64,000 nt of DNA from Marivivens niveibacter (GCF_002150005.2 NZ_MSPP01000002.1:372001-436000), one strand, 5' to 3'; counted from the stretch's first letter, positions 25,286 through 34,514 are shown. Made by a program: numbers and translations. Notes: generated by a model not told the origin, from the letters alone.

Positions 25286-26548
25286 TTATTGGAAAACAGC
25301 GTCTGGGTTGTCCAAGCTGTCCGAACCTTCGAACGCGATTGCGTCCAGGCCTAGCGCTGCAACAACTTTTTCAATGCTGCGGGTTTGGTCGATCAGGCCG
25401 TTTACGGCGCCCATGACCAGTGCTTCGCCTTCGGCGTTGCCGCGTTCCAGCATCATATCGTACGAGAATCCGTTTTCTGCGGCCTCAACAATGTCGCCCA
25501 GCGCAGCAACGGTAGTGTTCAGTTTCGCAGTCAGTTCAGCGTCCAATTCAGGGTTCGCTGCTGCAACCAGTTCGGACAGGGACGGGCCAGACACAACGGT
25601 GCCGTCTACGCGGGTGTAGGAGCCCAGATATACGTTCTGAACGCCCAGACCGTCGTAGTAGTGCGAATTATGCGTGTTGTCGGAAAAACAATCGTGCTCT
25701 TCTTCTGGGTCATTGAGCATCAGGCCCAGACGCATACGTTCACCAGCCTGTTCACCGTAGGACAGCGAACCCATACCGGTCAGGATCGCGATGATGCCTG
25801 CGTTTTCGTCAGCGGTCAGCTCTGCGCGGGCTTCGCCTTCGGCGGCCCAAGCGGCGGTGATGAATTCCAGATCGGATACCAGTAGATCGGTTGCTGCGAT
25901 TAGGTAATCGCCGCGGCGGTCACAGTTGCCGTTGGTGCAATCGTCGCCATCTGCGTAGTCGGTGTATGGACGGTCGCCAGCGCCAGCGTCGGTGCCGTTC
26001 AAATCTTGGCCCCACAGCAGGAATTCAATCGCGTGGTAGCCACGTGCGACGTTGGTTTCGATACCGTCAGCTTCGTTCAGGCTGTCGGCGATCAGTTCGG
26101 GGGTGATGTTGGTCGCGTCGATATCAACGCCTGCAACGGTAAAGGTCGGGTTCGCAATAACGTTCAGCGCTGCGAATTCGTTTTCGTCGGTTGGGCCGCC
26201 ATAGGACGCATCCACATAGTCGATCAGGCCTTCGTCCAGCGGCCAAGCGTTTACCAGGCCTTCCCAGTCGTCAACAATCGCGTTGCCGAAACGGAAAACT
26301 TCGGTCTGTTGGTAAGGAACGCGCGCGTCCAGCCATGCCGAACGTGCAGCCGCCAGCGTGTCTTCGGATGGGTTTGCGACCAGTTCGTTTACGGCAGCTT
26401 GCAAAACTTTCGCGGTTGCAAGGCTGTCAGCATAGCCTGCTTCGGCGATGTTCGCATAGGTGTCCAGAACGGCAGCGTTGTCAGCTGCGACCGATGCGGT
26501 CGCTGAAATTGCCAAAACAGCCGAGGTGGCCAAAAGTGTACGGTACAT
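25286..26548 (-). CDS. irpA: Imelysin-family iron-regulated protein (IrpA-like)
   Basis: The 420-aa protein has a clear signal peptide (cleavage after ATASVA, residue 21) and the imelysin domain with the GxHxxE motif intact (GYHAIEFLLWGQD, near residue 170). Other conserved parts are YADGDDCTNGNCDRRGDYL and GERMRLGLMLNDPEEEHDCFSDNTH. Members bind iron in the periplasm and are induced by iron limitation. It sits 12 bp upstream of bfd and 10 bp downstream of the cysteine-rich gene, all on one transcript. The symbol is by family analogy. Confidence 0.9.
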   Translation of the reverse strand: MYRTLLATSAVLAISATASVAADNAAVLDTYANIAEAGYADSLATAKVLQAAVNELVANPSEDTLAAARSAWLDARVPYQQTEVFRFGNAIVDDWEGLVNAWPLDEGLIDYVDASYGGPTDENEFAALNVIANPTFTVAGVDIDATNITPELIADSLNEADGIETNVARGYHAIEFLLWGQDLNGTDAGAGDRPYTDYADGDDCTNGNCDRRGDYLIAATDLLVSDLEFITAAWAAEGEARAELTADENAGIIAILTGMGSLSYGEQAGERMRLGLMLNDPEEEHDCFSDNTHNSHYYDGLGVQNVYLGSYTRVDGTVVSGPSLSELVAAANPELDAELTAKLNTTVAALGDIVEAAENGFSYDMMLERGNAEGEALVMGAVNGLIDQTRSIEKVVAALGLDAIAFEGSDSLDNPDAVFQ

Positions 26549-26558
26549 GTTGTCCCTT

Positions 26559-27032
26559 TCAATGCAGCGTAGGAGGGGTATTCAGATCAGCGGACATCAT
26601 CATCCGCCGGAATGCGATGCCGACCTGTTGTGCCAGGTCAGCCATGGGCAGGGCCAAATCAGCCCGCACAATAAGGGATGCAATCAATGCTGCGTCTTCG
26701 CGGGCACCTTCGCCAGCAAGCGCAACCAGATTTGCAAAACAAGATTCATCAGCGCCAAGGCAGCTGCAGGTCAATGAATGACGCATTAAAGGGCGGCGGC
26801 CATAAGTGGTGCAGCTTTGGCATAGTTCGTTAAATGCGCCTAAAGCGGCTTCGCCTTGGTCAATGCCCAGGGTCGACAAGAAATCCATGCGCAGGCGATC
26901 AGCACCATTTGCACCGTCGCACCACATACGAAAATACAGCACGGCGGCCGCCTCGACCGGATCTAGGTCGGCCATTTTGCCAACGGGAGCGCCGCCACGG
27001 GGCGTATGGGGTGTATTCGACAGGTCGGACAT
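26559..27032 (-). CDS. Cysteine-rich protein of unknown function, first gene of the iron operon
   Basis: I do not recognise this 157-aa protein. It has no signal peptide or membrane helix, and contains seven cysteines: one in RMWCDG, then LCQSC and HSLTCSCLGADESC. This arrangement could hold a metal or Fe-S cluster. The rest is predicted helical. It is the promoter-proximal gene of the operon with imelysin, bfd, bfr and di-haem oxidoreductase, so an iron-sensing or iron-insertion role is a reasonable guess. ATG 27032 precedes an inverted repeat (27074-27098) that may control it. Confidence 0.72.
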   Translation of the reverse strand: MSDLSNTPHTPRGGAPVGKMADLDPVEAAAVLYFRMWCDGANGADRLRMDFLSTLGIDQGEAALGAFNELCQSCTTYGRRPLMRHSLTCSCLGADESCFANLVALAGEGAREDAALIASLIVRADLALPMADLAQQVGIAFRRMMMSADLNTPPTLH

Positions 27033-27073
27033 AATCGCCTCTTCGAGTCAGGTTGCGGGTTTTCTGACTAATT

Positions 27074-27098
27074 TTGTCGGCAATGTCAATTCCGACAA
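27074..27098. promoter_or_regulatory. Candidate iron-responsive operator upstream of the iron operon
   Basis: TTGTCGG (27074-27080) and CCGACAA (27092-27098) form perfect arms with an 11-bp spacer; a TGTC-N6-GACA element overlaps the right arm (27084-27097). It lies 42 bp before the first gene of the iron operon. The binding factor (IscR/RirA-type, Irr or Fur) cannot be told from the sequence. Confidence 0.5.
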
Positions 27099-27204
27099 TT
27101 TTACTTTGGTAAATCTTAATTGTGTCAACGGGTCAAAAACGCGTCAGCACAATTGCGAAGCACCGGAAGTTCAGCCACTAATCGGCAACTCAAAAGGAAT
27201 AACC

Positions 27205-27813
27205 ATGCTCGATCGTGTTGCGAGACGATTAATCGACCCACCTCTTAACGTGCTAGGTGCGCGTATGGCTCGGCTGGGAATTGCGGCGAATGCCGTGACG
27301 ATTGCTGGGCTGGCGCTGGGCCTGATCGGCGCGGTCTGTGTGGCCTTTGGCCATTTTGCGACGGGATTGATGTTTATCCTGTTAGGCCGTTTGTTAGACG
27401 GTCTGGATGGGGCTGTGGCGCGTCATAGCTGCAAAACCGATTTTGGCGGTTATCTGGATATCACCTGTGATTTCCTGCTGTATGGTGCTGTGCCGTTGGC
27501 TTTTGTTTTGTATGACCCTGCGCTGAACGGCGCAGCAGGCGCATTTCTGCTGGCGTCATTTTATACAAACGGGGCGAGCTTTCTGGGCTATTCAATCCTT
27601 GCGGAACGGTTTGATATGGAAACCTCTGCTCAGGGCGTCAAATCACTGTATTATTCTAACGGACTGCTAGAGGGCACGGAAACGATCGTGTTCTTTATCC
27701 TGCTGTGTCTGTTTCCCGCTGCGTTTGCTGGCATGGCATGGGTGTTTGGGACCTTGTGTTTCCTTACAGCGATATTGCGCGTTTGGGGCGCGCGACAGGC
27801 ATTCGATAAATGA
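27205..27813 (+). CDS. CDP-alcohol phosphatidyltransferase family protein
   Basis: This 202-aa membrane enzyme belongs to the family that joins a CDP-activated lipid to an alcohol. The catalytic motif D-G-x2-A-R-x8-G-x3-D is visible as LDGLDGAVARHSCKTDFGGYLDITCD (about residues 63-88). Six membrane helices are predicted. ATG 27205 follows AAAGGAA; an in-frame extension upstream overlaps the divergent gene and was rejected. The substrate is unknown. The next genes form a YnjBCD-type importer that almost overlaps it (ATGA at 27810), suggesting shared transport/use of a substrate. Confidence 0.88.
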   Translation: MLDRVARRLIDPPLNVLGARMARLGIAANAVTIAGLALGLIGAVCVAFGHFATGLMFILLGRLLDGLDGAVARHSCKTDFGGYLDITCDFLLYGAVPLAFVLYDPALNGAAGAFLLASFYTNGASFLGYSILAERFDMETSAQGVKSLYYSNGLLEGTETIVFFILLCLFPAAFAGMAWVFGTLCFLTAILRVWGARQAFDK

Positions 27814-27824
27814 AAGGAAAACTA

Positions 27825-29018
27825 ATGAAGCTTTCGACATTTGGTGCGGTGTTCATGGCGCCGACAATTGCGTTTGCTGAAACTGATCCCGCTGATTGGG
27901 ATGCTATTGCACAGACCGCAAACGGCCAAACAGTCTATTGGAATGCTTGGGGTGGATCCACGTCAACGAACGCATTTATCGAATGGGTTGGTCAGCGCGT
28001 CGCCGAAGATTATGGCGTGACGTTAGAACATGTGAAACTATCCGACACCGCCGATGCAGTTTCCCGCGTTTTATCAGAAAAACAGACAGGGCAAGACACT
28101 GGCGGCGCAATTGATATGATCTGGATTAACGGCAGCAACTTTGCCGCGATGAAAGATGCGGACCTTTTGTTCGGGCCTTTCGCGACAGATTTGCCGAACT
28201 GGGCCTACGTCGATATTGACGGCAAAACCGTGGAAACCGATTTCACGGTTCCCACCGAAGGCTACGAAAGCCCGTGGGCCATGGCTCAGGTTGTATTTAT
28301 GTATGACACTGCCGACATGGAGCCTGTGGGATCAATGCAGGAATTGCTGGATTGGGCTGTCGCGCACCCTGGACGTTTTACATACCCGCAACCGCCCGAT
28401 TTTCTGGGGACAACATTCCTAAAGCAGGCTTTGGTTGATCTGATCGATGATCCTGCCGTTCTCGCGCAACCCGTGACCGAAGAATTGTATGACGAAGTGA
28501 CCTTGCCGCTATGGACGTGGTTAGAGGCGCTAACGCCGAACCTGTGGCGCGGTGGGGAAATCTATCCGCAGACTGGTCCTGCGCAGCTGCAATTGATCGC
28601 CGATAACGCGGTTGATCTAGCAATTTCTTTCAGTCCTGGCGAAGCATCCACCGCGATTGCGAACAGCCAGTTGCCAGACACAGTGCGTACCTTTGTTCTG
28701 GATAAAGGCACAATCGGTAACGCGTCATTTGTTGCGATCCCGTACAATTCTGATGCAACCGAAGGCGCGATGGTCGTTGCAAATTTCCTATTATCACCAG
28801 AAGCCCAGATCAGAGCGCAAGACCCCAATGTGCTGGGCTACGGCACCGTACTGGATATGGCGAAATTGTCTGATGAGGACGCCGAAGCGTTCGGTGCATT
28901 GGATTTGGGCGTTGCAACATTATCGCCAGCTGAACTTGGCACGGTTCAGGATGAGCCGCACCCCAGCTGGATGACGCGTATCGCAGAGGATTGGCAAGAT
29001 CGGTTTGGCGTTCGTTAA
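27825..29018 (+). CDS. ABC transporter substrate-binding protein (YnjB-like)
   Basis: A signal peptide (MKLSTFGAVFMAPTIAFA, cleavage about residue 18) and a periplasmic solute-binding fold identify the importer's binding protein; the NAWGGSTSTNAFIEWV and AIDMIWINGSNFA stretches are YnjB-like. There are two candidate starts: ATG 27810, which overlaps the previous stop as ATGA, and ATG 27825, which has AAAGGA at a proper distance; I chose the latter. Four bases separate it from the permease gene. The ligand is unknown. Confidence 0.87.
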   Translation: MKLSTFGAVFMAPTIAFAETDPADWDAIAQTANGQTVYWNAWGGSTSTNAFIEWVGQRVAEDYGVTLEHVKLSDTADAVSRVLSEKQTGQDTGGAIDMIWINGSNFAAMKDADLLFGPFATDLPNWAYVDIDGKTVETDFTVPTEGYESPWAMAQVVFMYDTADMEPVGSMQELLDWAVAHPGRFTYPQPPDFLGTTFLKQALVDLIDDPAVLAQPVTEELYDEVTLPLWTWLEALTPNLWRGGEIYPQTGPAQLQLIADNAVDLAISFSPGEASTAIANSQLPDTVRTFVLDKGTIGNASFVAIPYNSDATEGAMVVANFLLSPEAQIRAQDPNVLGYGTVLDMAKLSDEDAEAFGALDLGVATLSPAELGTVQDEPHPSWMTRIAEDWQDRFGVR

Positions 29019-29021
29019 TCC

Positions 29022-30665
29022 ATGATGCGGGCTGTCGTTATTGTCGCCTTGATCGGGCCGGTGATCGCTGGCCTGATCGGGGTAGCGTTGCCCGCGATTG
29101 GATATTTTCCCGCAATTGGGCGGGTCGATTGGGGACTTGAGGCATTTCGCGACGTTATCGCGTGGCAGGGGTTCGGCCCAGCTGCGCGGCTGTCTGTCTT
29201 TACGGGTCTTGCTGCAACCGCCCTGTCGATTATTGTCAGTTTCTTTCTCCTCGCCGCGCTTACGGGGAATGGTCAAAAACGGCTTCGGTTATATTTGGGC
29301 CCCATGTTGGCGTTACCCCATGCAGCGGTAGGCTTTGCCATCGTTTTTTTGATCGACCCAACTGGCATTGTGTCACGATTGATCGCGCAGCTTGTCGGCT
29401 GGTCGCGCCCGCCAGACGTTGCGATCATAGGCGATCCCTGGGGGCTGTCGCTGATCCTGGGGCTGGTTGTCAAAGAAATCCCCTTTCTCCTGTTCATGGC
29501 GTTGGCCGCTCTGCCACCGTTAGCTGCTTTTCAACGGATCAAAGCGTGCAAGGCTTTGGGATACGGCCAAATGGCAGCGTGGATATACGCCGTTGCTATC
29601 CCATTATATCGTGCGATCAGGATGCCGGTGTTTCTGGTGCTGGCTTATTCAATGACCGTTGTTGATATGGCGATCATCTTGGGCCCGACAACGCCCCCAA
29701 CATTGTCTGTTCAAATCGTGAAATGGATGGCGTCACCCGATTTGAATGTGCGTATGGTGGCAGCAGCAGGCGCGATTGTTCAGCTGTTATTGGTTTTGGC
29801 CGTTTTTGCGATTTGGTTGCTCATCGAAACAGTCGCAAAGCAGTTAATCTTGCGATCTGCCAAAATGGGCTATCGGATTCCGCGATTGGGGGCCGCCAGT
29901 TTACGCGTCGGGCGATTTGTACGTTACTTTCCAGTCCTTTTCGTGTGCTTTTTAGGGATTTTGCTGTTGTGGTCGTTTGCTGGGTTTTGGTCGTTCCCAA
30001 ACCTGATGCCCGACGGATTGACGACCCGCGTTTGGGACCAAGAAGCTGGTGGGCTAACGTCGGCATTGTCGAATGCGGCTGTCATCGGAATATGCGTTGC
30101 AGGTGTTAGCACATTGTGCGCGATCGCCGTGCTTGAGTCCGGTAAACGCGTCGCGCCCTATCTGTTGTTTGTGCCTTTGATTGTGCCGCAGGTGGCGTTT
30201 CTCTTGGGGTTGCAGGTCTTTATGATCCATATTGGTGTGCGATCAGGCATGGCTGCGGTCATGTTCGTACATTTCGTTTTTGTCATGCCCTATGTCTTAC
30301 TGACGTTGCAGGGGGCATATGACGGCTATGACAGACGATACGACAGGGTGGCGGCAGCTTTGGGGCGATCCTATTGGGTCATACTCTGGCGTGTGAGGTT
30401 GCCAATTCTAATCGCCCCTATCATATCGGCGTTTGCAGTCGGCTTTGCGGTATCTGTTGCGCAGTATTTGCCGACACTTTTGATCGGTGGGGGACGTGTC
30501 GCAACGATTACGACTGATGCGGTCGCCTTGGCCAGCGGCGGGGACCGGCGTGTGATTGCGTCCTACGCATTATTGCAGGCAATCGCAGCTGTGGGGCCAT
30601 TACTTATCGCGGCTGTTTTGCCTTATGCACTGTGGCGCAACAGAAAAGGACTCCGCCATGCGTGA
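29022..30665 (+). CDS. ABC transporter permease (YnjC-like, double-length)
   Basis: The 547-aa membrane protein has two permease units in tandem (about residues 55-270 and 330-540), each with an EAA-like loop (CKALGYGQMAAWIYAVAIP and AALGRSYWVILWRVRLP). Such fused permeases are typical of YnjC and of ferric-iron importers. About twelve helices. Its end overlaps the ATPase gene by 8 bp. Confidence 0.87.
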   Translation: MMRAVVIVALIGPVIAGLIGVALPAIGYFPAIGRVDWGLEAFRDVIAWQGFGPAARLSVFTGLAATALSIIVSFFLLAALTGNGQKRLRLYLGPMLALPHAAVGFAIVFLIDPTGIVSRLIAQLVGWSRPPDVAIIGDPWGLSLILGLVVKEIPFLLFMALAALPPLAAFQRIKACKALGYGQMAAWIYAVAIPLYRAIRMPVFLVLAYSMTVVDMAIILGPTTPPTLSVQIVKWMASPDLNVRMVAAAGAIVQLLLVLAVFAIWLLIETVAKQLILRSAKMGYRIPRLGAASLRVGRFVRYFPVLFVCFLGILLLWSFAGFWSFPNLMPDGLTTRVWDQEAGGLTSALSNAAVIGICVAGVSTLCAIAVLESGKRVAPYLLFVPLIVPQVAFLLGLQVFMIHIGVRSGMAAVMFVHFVFVMPYVLLTLQGAYDGYDRRYDRVAAALGRSYWVILWRVRLPILIAPIISAFAVGFAVSVAQYLPTLLIGGGRVATITTDAVALASGGDRRVIASYALLQAIAAVGPLLIAAVLPYALWRNRKGLRHA

Positions 30666-31317
30666 TGGAATGTTGGAGCTACGCGATATCCGTGTTTCCA
30701 AAGGCGACGATACGCTAATGACCGTTGATCTGAATGTCCCAGCGGGGACGATTGCCACGATTATGGGCCCGTCGGGTGTGGGCAAATCTACGCTGTTGTC
30801 GTTGATTGGCGGAACATTGGATCCGGTATTTTCGGCGAAAGGTGACATCATACTAGATGGCGTCAATTTAGGCTCTGTTCCGCCTGAAAAACGTCAAATC
30901 GGCATTCTTTTTCAGGATGAACTGCTGTTCCCACACATGACAGTTTCGCAAAATCTGGCTTTTGGTTTGCGGCAGGGCGGAACAGCGGCGCAGCGTTGTG
31001 ATCAGGTGCGTCATGCCTTGGCCCAGATTGGACTGTCTGACTTTGAACGCGCCGACCCTGCAACGCTATCGGGTGGTCAAAAGGCACGGGTGTCGCTGAT
31101 GCGGACGCTGCTATCGGACCCGCGCGCATTGTTGTTGGACGAGCCGTTTTCGCGGTTAGATAGTGATCTGCGCGACCGAATGCGGCAGTTGGTGTTTGGT
31201 CATGCCAAAGAACGCAACATTCCCGTCTTGATGGTCACTCATGATAAACAAGACGCAGATGCGGCAGGTGGCCCAGTGATTAATGTGGGATCAGACCGCC
31301 AGAATCTTGCGGAATAG
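30658..31317 (+). CDS. ABC transporter ATP-binding protein (YnjD-like)
   Basis: The 219-aa ATPase has Walker A GPSGVGKST, signature LSGGQKARVSL and Walker B ALLLDEPFSRLD. ATG 30658 is inside the last 8 bp of the permease gene, preceded by AAAAGGA. Its 3' end overlaps the convergent TetR gene by 27 bp. It powers the YnjBC-like importer. Confidence 0.9.
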   Translation: MRDGMLELRDIRVSKGDDTLMTVDLNVPAGTIATIMGPSGVGKSTLLSLIGGTLDPVFSAKGDIILDGVNLGSVPPEKRQIGILFQDELLFPHMTVSQNLAFGLRQGGTAAQRCDQVRHALAQIGLSDFERADPATLSGGQKARVSLMRTLLSDPRALLLDEPFSRLDSDLRDRMRQLVFGHAKERNIPVLMVTHDKQDADAAGGPVINVGSDRQNLAE

Positions 31318-31902
31318 TTGGTCCAAATAGGCATCCGCACCCGGGAATGGATCATCAACGCCGCCCAGAACGGTACGTACTTGCACGTCGAAATCAGCAT
31401 AGTGCTGCGTTGTCGCCCAGATCGAAAAAATCAGGTGATAGGGGTCTAGTTTGGCGATCTTTCCATCATCGATCCATTTTTGGATGACTTTGGTCTTATC
31501 GTCGACCAACGGTTTCAGGCCTTCGACCAGATCGGGCATGATGCGCGGCGCACCTTGGATGATTTCATTCGCAAACAGGCGACTTTCCCGAGGGAATTCA
31601 CGTGCCATTTCCAATTTGCGGTGAACATAGTCCAAAATCTCTTCGACGGGATCGCCGTCTGGGTTCATTTCCTTTAGCGGGTCCAACCAAGTGTCCAAAA
31701 GACCTTCTAGCAGCTCGACATGGATCGCTTCTTTGGATGGGAAATAATACAGCAGGTTTGGTTTGGACAAACCGGACTGTTCGGCGATTTGGTCCAAGGT
31801 CGACCCGCGAAAACCGAACTGCGAAAACACTTCTAATGCGGCATTCAGGATCGCGGTCCGGTTGCGTTCCTGAATTCGGGTGCGAGTAGGTTTTTCGGTC
31901 AT
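31291..31902 (-). CDS. TetR-family regulator (RutR-like)
   Basis: The helix-turn-helix lies at residues about 12-60 (RTAILNAALEVFSQFGFRGSTLDQIAEQSGLSK, YYFPSKEAI). The C-terminal half (FANEIIQGAPRIM, FSIWATTQHYADFDVQV) matches the RutR subfamily, the pyrimidine-sensing repressor of the rut operon in E. coli. No rut genes are in view, so the target is unknown. The gene is convergent with the ABC importer. Confidence 0.87.
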   Translation of the reverse strand: MTEKPTRTRIQERNRTAILNAALEVFSQFGFRGSTLDQIAEQSGLSKPNLLYYFPSKEAIHVELLEGLLDTWLDPLKEMNPDGDPVEEILDYVHRKLEMAREFPRESRLFANEIIQGAPRIMPDLVEGLKPLVDDKTKVIQKWIDDGKIAKLDPYHLIFSIWATTQHYADFDVQVRTVLGGVDDPFPGADAYLDQLFRKILAV

Positions 31903-32052
31903 AATTCAGCTCTTTGGCGACTAGGTCGGGGCATTTTGATCACTGCCCCAAGGTAAAGCCCAATCAGGGGGAGGATCAACAGCGGTTTTCCCTTGGATGA
32001 AACATCTATTCAGGGTTTATCTGATCTGCGGAATATATTGGGACGAGTGTTA

Positions 32053-32316
32053 ATGACCAGAGCTTTCTATTTATTGGCTGCTGTTTTTGTTGGGCTTTCT
32101 GCCTGTACGATGGGTGATTTTCCGTTGGATGCTGATGGAAACCCGATCTACCCGCCAGAGGTGGTTGCGGCATTACCTGAGGGTGTAGACCCAGCGATCG
32201 TATTCTCGGCAGACAATGGCTGTTACGCGTTTGAAATCGAAACCACCGATCCGCGGTCTGGGTTTCCTTTGATCGATCGAAACGGTGAACCTGTTTGCGC
32301 GCCAACAGTTGAATAG
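32053..32316 (+). CDS. Small putative lipoprotein
   Basis: This 87-aa protein carries a type II signal peptide with a lipobox LSAC and lipidated Cys18. The mature part is acidic, with two further cysteines (NGCYAF and GEPVCAP) that may pair. I chose ATG 32053 because it places the signal peptide at the N terminus. Function unknown. Confidence 0.68.
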   Translation: MTRAFYLLAAVFVGLSACTMGDFPLDADGNPIYPPEVVAALPEGVDPAIVFSADNGCYAFEIETTDPRSGFPLIDRNGEPVCAPTVE

Positions 32317-32376
32317 CTGTTTTGACATCATCGCAACAATCGCATTGAGTGGTGCATACCCGCAGGAGAAGCCAAA

Positions 32377-33156
32377 ATGGATTTGTCGATCAGGTTTGAA
32401 AACGCCCCCGGTCTGCCCGAGAACAAAGGGCCAGTGACCGTCGGTTGGTTCCTCAATTCGCAAAAAAATGGTGTGATCTATTTCCCGCCGGAACGTTATC
32501 GCGGAGCGGAAAAAAATCGCGAACACGCGAAATCTGCGTCGCGCTGTCCGGCTGTGATCAATATGGAAAGCCGCTATTTCGTATTTCGTGCGCCATTTGA
32601 TCTGAACCTGCAATTTATTCGCGACAAGGACGGCAAACCTGGGCTGAAGAACCTAAATGGTGATATGTCACCGGTGCGCGCGAACAAACTAGGTCAAGTA
32701 TTGCACATAGCGAATGAACGGGAATGGCGTCATCCAAACGTTCCGACGGTTCAGTTGTCTTTGCCTTATGTGTTGATCGCGGATGAACCCGTTTATGCAA
32801 CGCAGCTGGCCCCATTTATGGATTATCAAAAAGACCCATGGCCTGGCACCATCTTTGGTGGTCGTTTCCCCATTCATACTTGGCCCCGGCCGTTGATGTG
32901 GGCATTCGAATGGCACGACACGTCCAAGCCGCTGAAAATCAATCGCGGCGATCCGTTGTTTTATGTGCAGTTCGAAACGATATCGCCAGATCGTAGTTTC
33001 GTTCTGACAGAGGCCGAAGTGACCCCAGAATTGACCGATTACGTCGATTTTGTTTCTGGCGCTGTGTCATATGTGAACCAGACCTTTAGCCTATTCGAAC
33101 GCGCCGAAGAGGTCAGACCTGACACATTAGTTAAACCCATCCGCAGAAAGAAATAG
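32377..33156 (+). CDS. DUF6065 family protein
   Basis: The 259-aa soluble protein starts MDLSIRFENAPGLPENKG after a perfect AGGAG site. The pattern WFLNSQKNGVIYFPPERYRG, FRAPFDLNLQFIRD and IHTWPRPLMWAFEWHD matches the uncharacterised DUF6065 family as I recall it. It directly precedes the TPR-glycosyltransferase gene (8 bp), and the block ends in motB. Its role may lie in surface or flagellar glycan modification; this is inferred only from position. Confidence 0.65.
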   Translation: MDLSIRFENAPGLPENKGPVTVGWFLNSQKNGVIYFPPERYRGAEKNREHAKSASRCPAVINMESRYFVFRAPFDLNLQFIRDKDGKPGLKNLNGDMSPVRANKLGQVLHIANEREWRHPNVPTVQLSLPYVLIADEPVYATQLAPFMDYQKDPWPGTIFGGRFPIHTWPRPLMWAFEWHDTSKPLKINRGDPLFYVQFETISPDRSFVLTEAEVTPELTDYVDFVSGAVSYVNQTFSLFERAEEVRPDTLVKPIRRKK

Positions 33157-33164
33157 GCTCTATT

Positions 33165-34514
33165 ATGGCCAAAAACATGCGCGATAGCTGTATAGAGGCG
33201 CATCAGTCAGGCCGTCATAGCGATGCACTGCGCCTGTACGGCCAATATCTGGGCGCGGTTCCGTCTGATGCTCAGATGTGGTCGAATTATGGTGCATTGT
33301 TACGTGCGACCAAACATTTCCATAATGCGAAACGGGCGCATGAACGTGCCTTTGCGCTATCGCCAAAAAGCCGCACCATTCGGGCTAATTACGCAAACAT
33401 CCTGTCTGATCTGGGCCATTATGCGCAGTCGATCGACATACGCAGATCGCTGATTAACGAATATGGCGATGATCCCGAACAACACGCGATGATCGGGCGG
33501 TGTTTGCGCAGCATGGGGGATTATCAGGGCGCTTGGGATTATCTACGCCCTCGGATCGAACAGTTTCCCGACTATGCGGATATCAAACTTCAGGCGGCCA
33601 TGGCGTTGCTGGCTATGGGGCAATATCAGGATGCCTTTGCTTTGTATCGCGCACGCTGGATGACCAATGAATTAACCCCGCGGCGTATGCCCTTTCCTGA
33701 ATGGACGGGGCAGCCATTGGGTGGAAAACATATCATCGTCATGCCTGAACAGGGTTTCGGTGATTTCGTGTTGATGTCTCGTCACGTGTCCGACCTGAAA
33801 CACCTAGGCGCAACTGTTTCGGTGGTTGTTGAAAAACCGCTTTTTCGGCTGATGCAGGGTCTAAAGGGCGCTGATTTCATCGTTCCTAAGCCTGATCCAA
33901 ATATCGCTTATGATTATTGGGTCAATGTGATGGAATTAGGCGCGATTATGCTAAAATCGGATGCTGATATTCGTGCGCCTGTGACAATGATCGTTCCTGA
34001 CGACAGCGTTCAAAGGGCACAGAAAATCCTGTCGCCATTTGAAGATACGTTTAACGTTGGTGTCGTCTGGACGGGGTCAGTCACATATCGTGGAAATGCG
34101 TTCCGGTCGTTTAGCCATAGTGATTTTCTACCGCTTTGTGATGTGCCGAATGTGCAGCTGTTTTCACTTTATAAGGGGCCGATGATCGATGCGTTTTACG
34201 ATGATGGTGCCTCTGGATTGATAGTGGATGCCGGATCACATGACCGCGATTTCGCTGACTGTGCAGCGCTGATGCGTGAATTGGATCTGGTAATTACTTC
34301 CGACACGGCGACGGCGCATATCGCGGGATCATTGGGTATACCGGTCTGGGTCATTTTACATATGGATGCATTTTGGGTGTATCGCCACCGCGGCACGACG
34401 ACTCCTTGGTATCCCAGCATGCGGCTGTTCCGTCAGCGCGAGGCCCTGCGTTGGGATCATGTGATGACCGATGTGCGTCAGGCTCTAAGCGAGAAGGTTT
34501 CAAAAAATGGATGA
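33165..34514 (+). CDS. TPR protein with a glycosyltransferase-9-like domain
   Basis: Residues about 1-180 form TPR repeats (QSGRHSDALRLYGQYLGAVP; FHNAKRAHERAFALSPKSRTI); residues 190-449 form a GT-B-like domain resembling ADP-heptose transferases, with FGDFVLMSRHV and the donor-site motif DLVITSDTATAHIAGSLGIPVWV. Such TPR-glycosyltransferases often modify flagellin or surface proteins. The 3' end overlaps the DUF6165 gene by 8 bp. The acceptor is unknown. Confidence 0.85.
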   Translation: MAKNMRDSCIEAHQSGRHSDALRLYGQYLGAVPSDAQMWSNYGALLRATKHFHNAKRAHERAFALSPKSRTIRANYANILSDLGHYAQSIDIRRSLINEYGDDPEQHAMIGRCLRSMGDYQGAWDYLRPRIEQFPDYADIKLQAAMALLAMGQYQDAFALYRARWMTNELTPRRMPFPEWTGQPLGGKHIIVMPEQGFGDFVLMSRHVSDLKHLGATVSVVVEKPLFRLMQGLKGADFIVPKPDPNIAYDYWVNVMELGAIMLKSDADIRAPVTMIVPDDSVQRAQKILSPFEDTFNVGVVWTGSVTYRGNAFRSFSHSDFLPLCDVPNVQLFSLYKGPMIDAFYDDGASGLIVDAGSHDRDFADCAALMRELDLVITSDTATAHIAGSLGIPVWVILHMDAFWVYRHRGTTTPWYPSMRLFRQREALRWDHVMTDVRQALSEKVSKNG

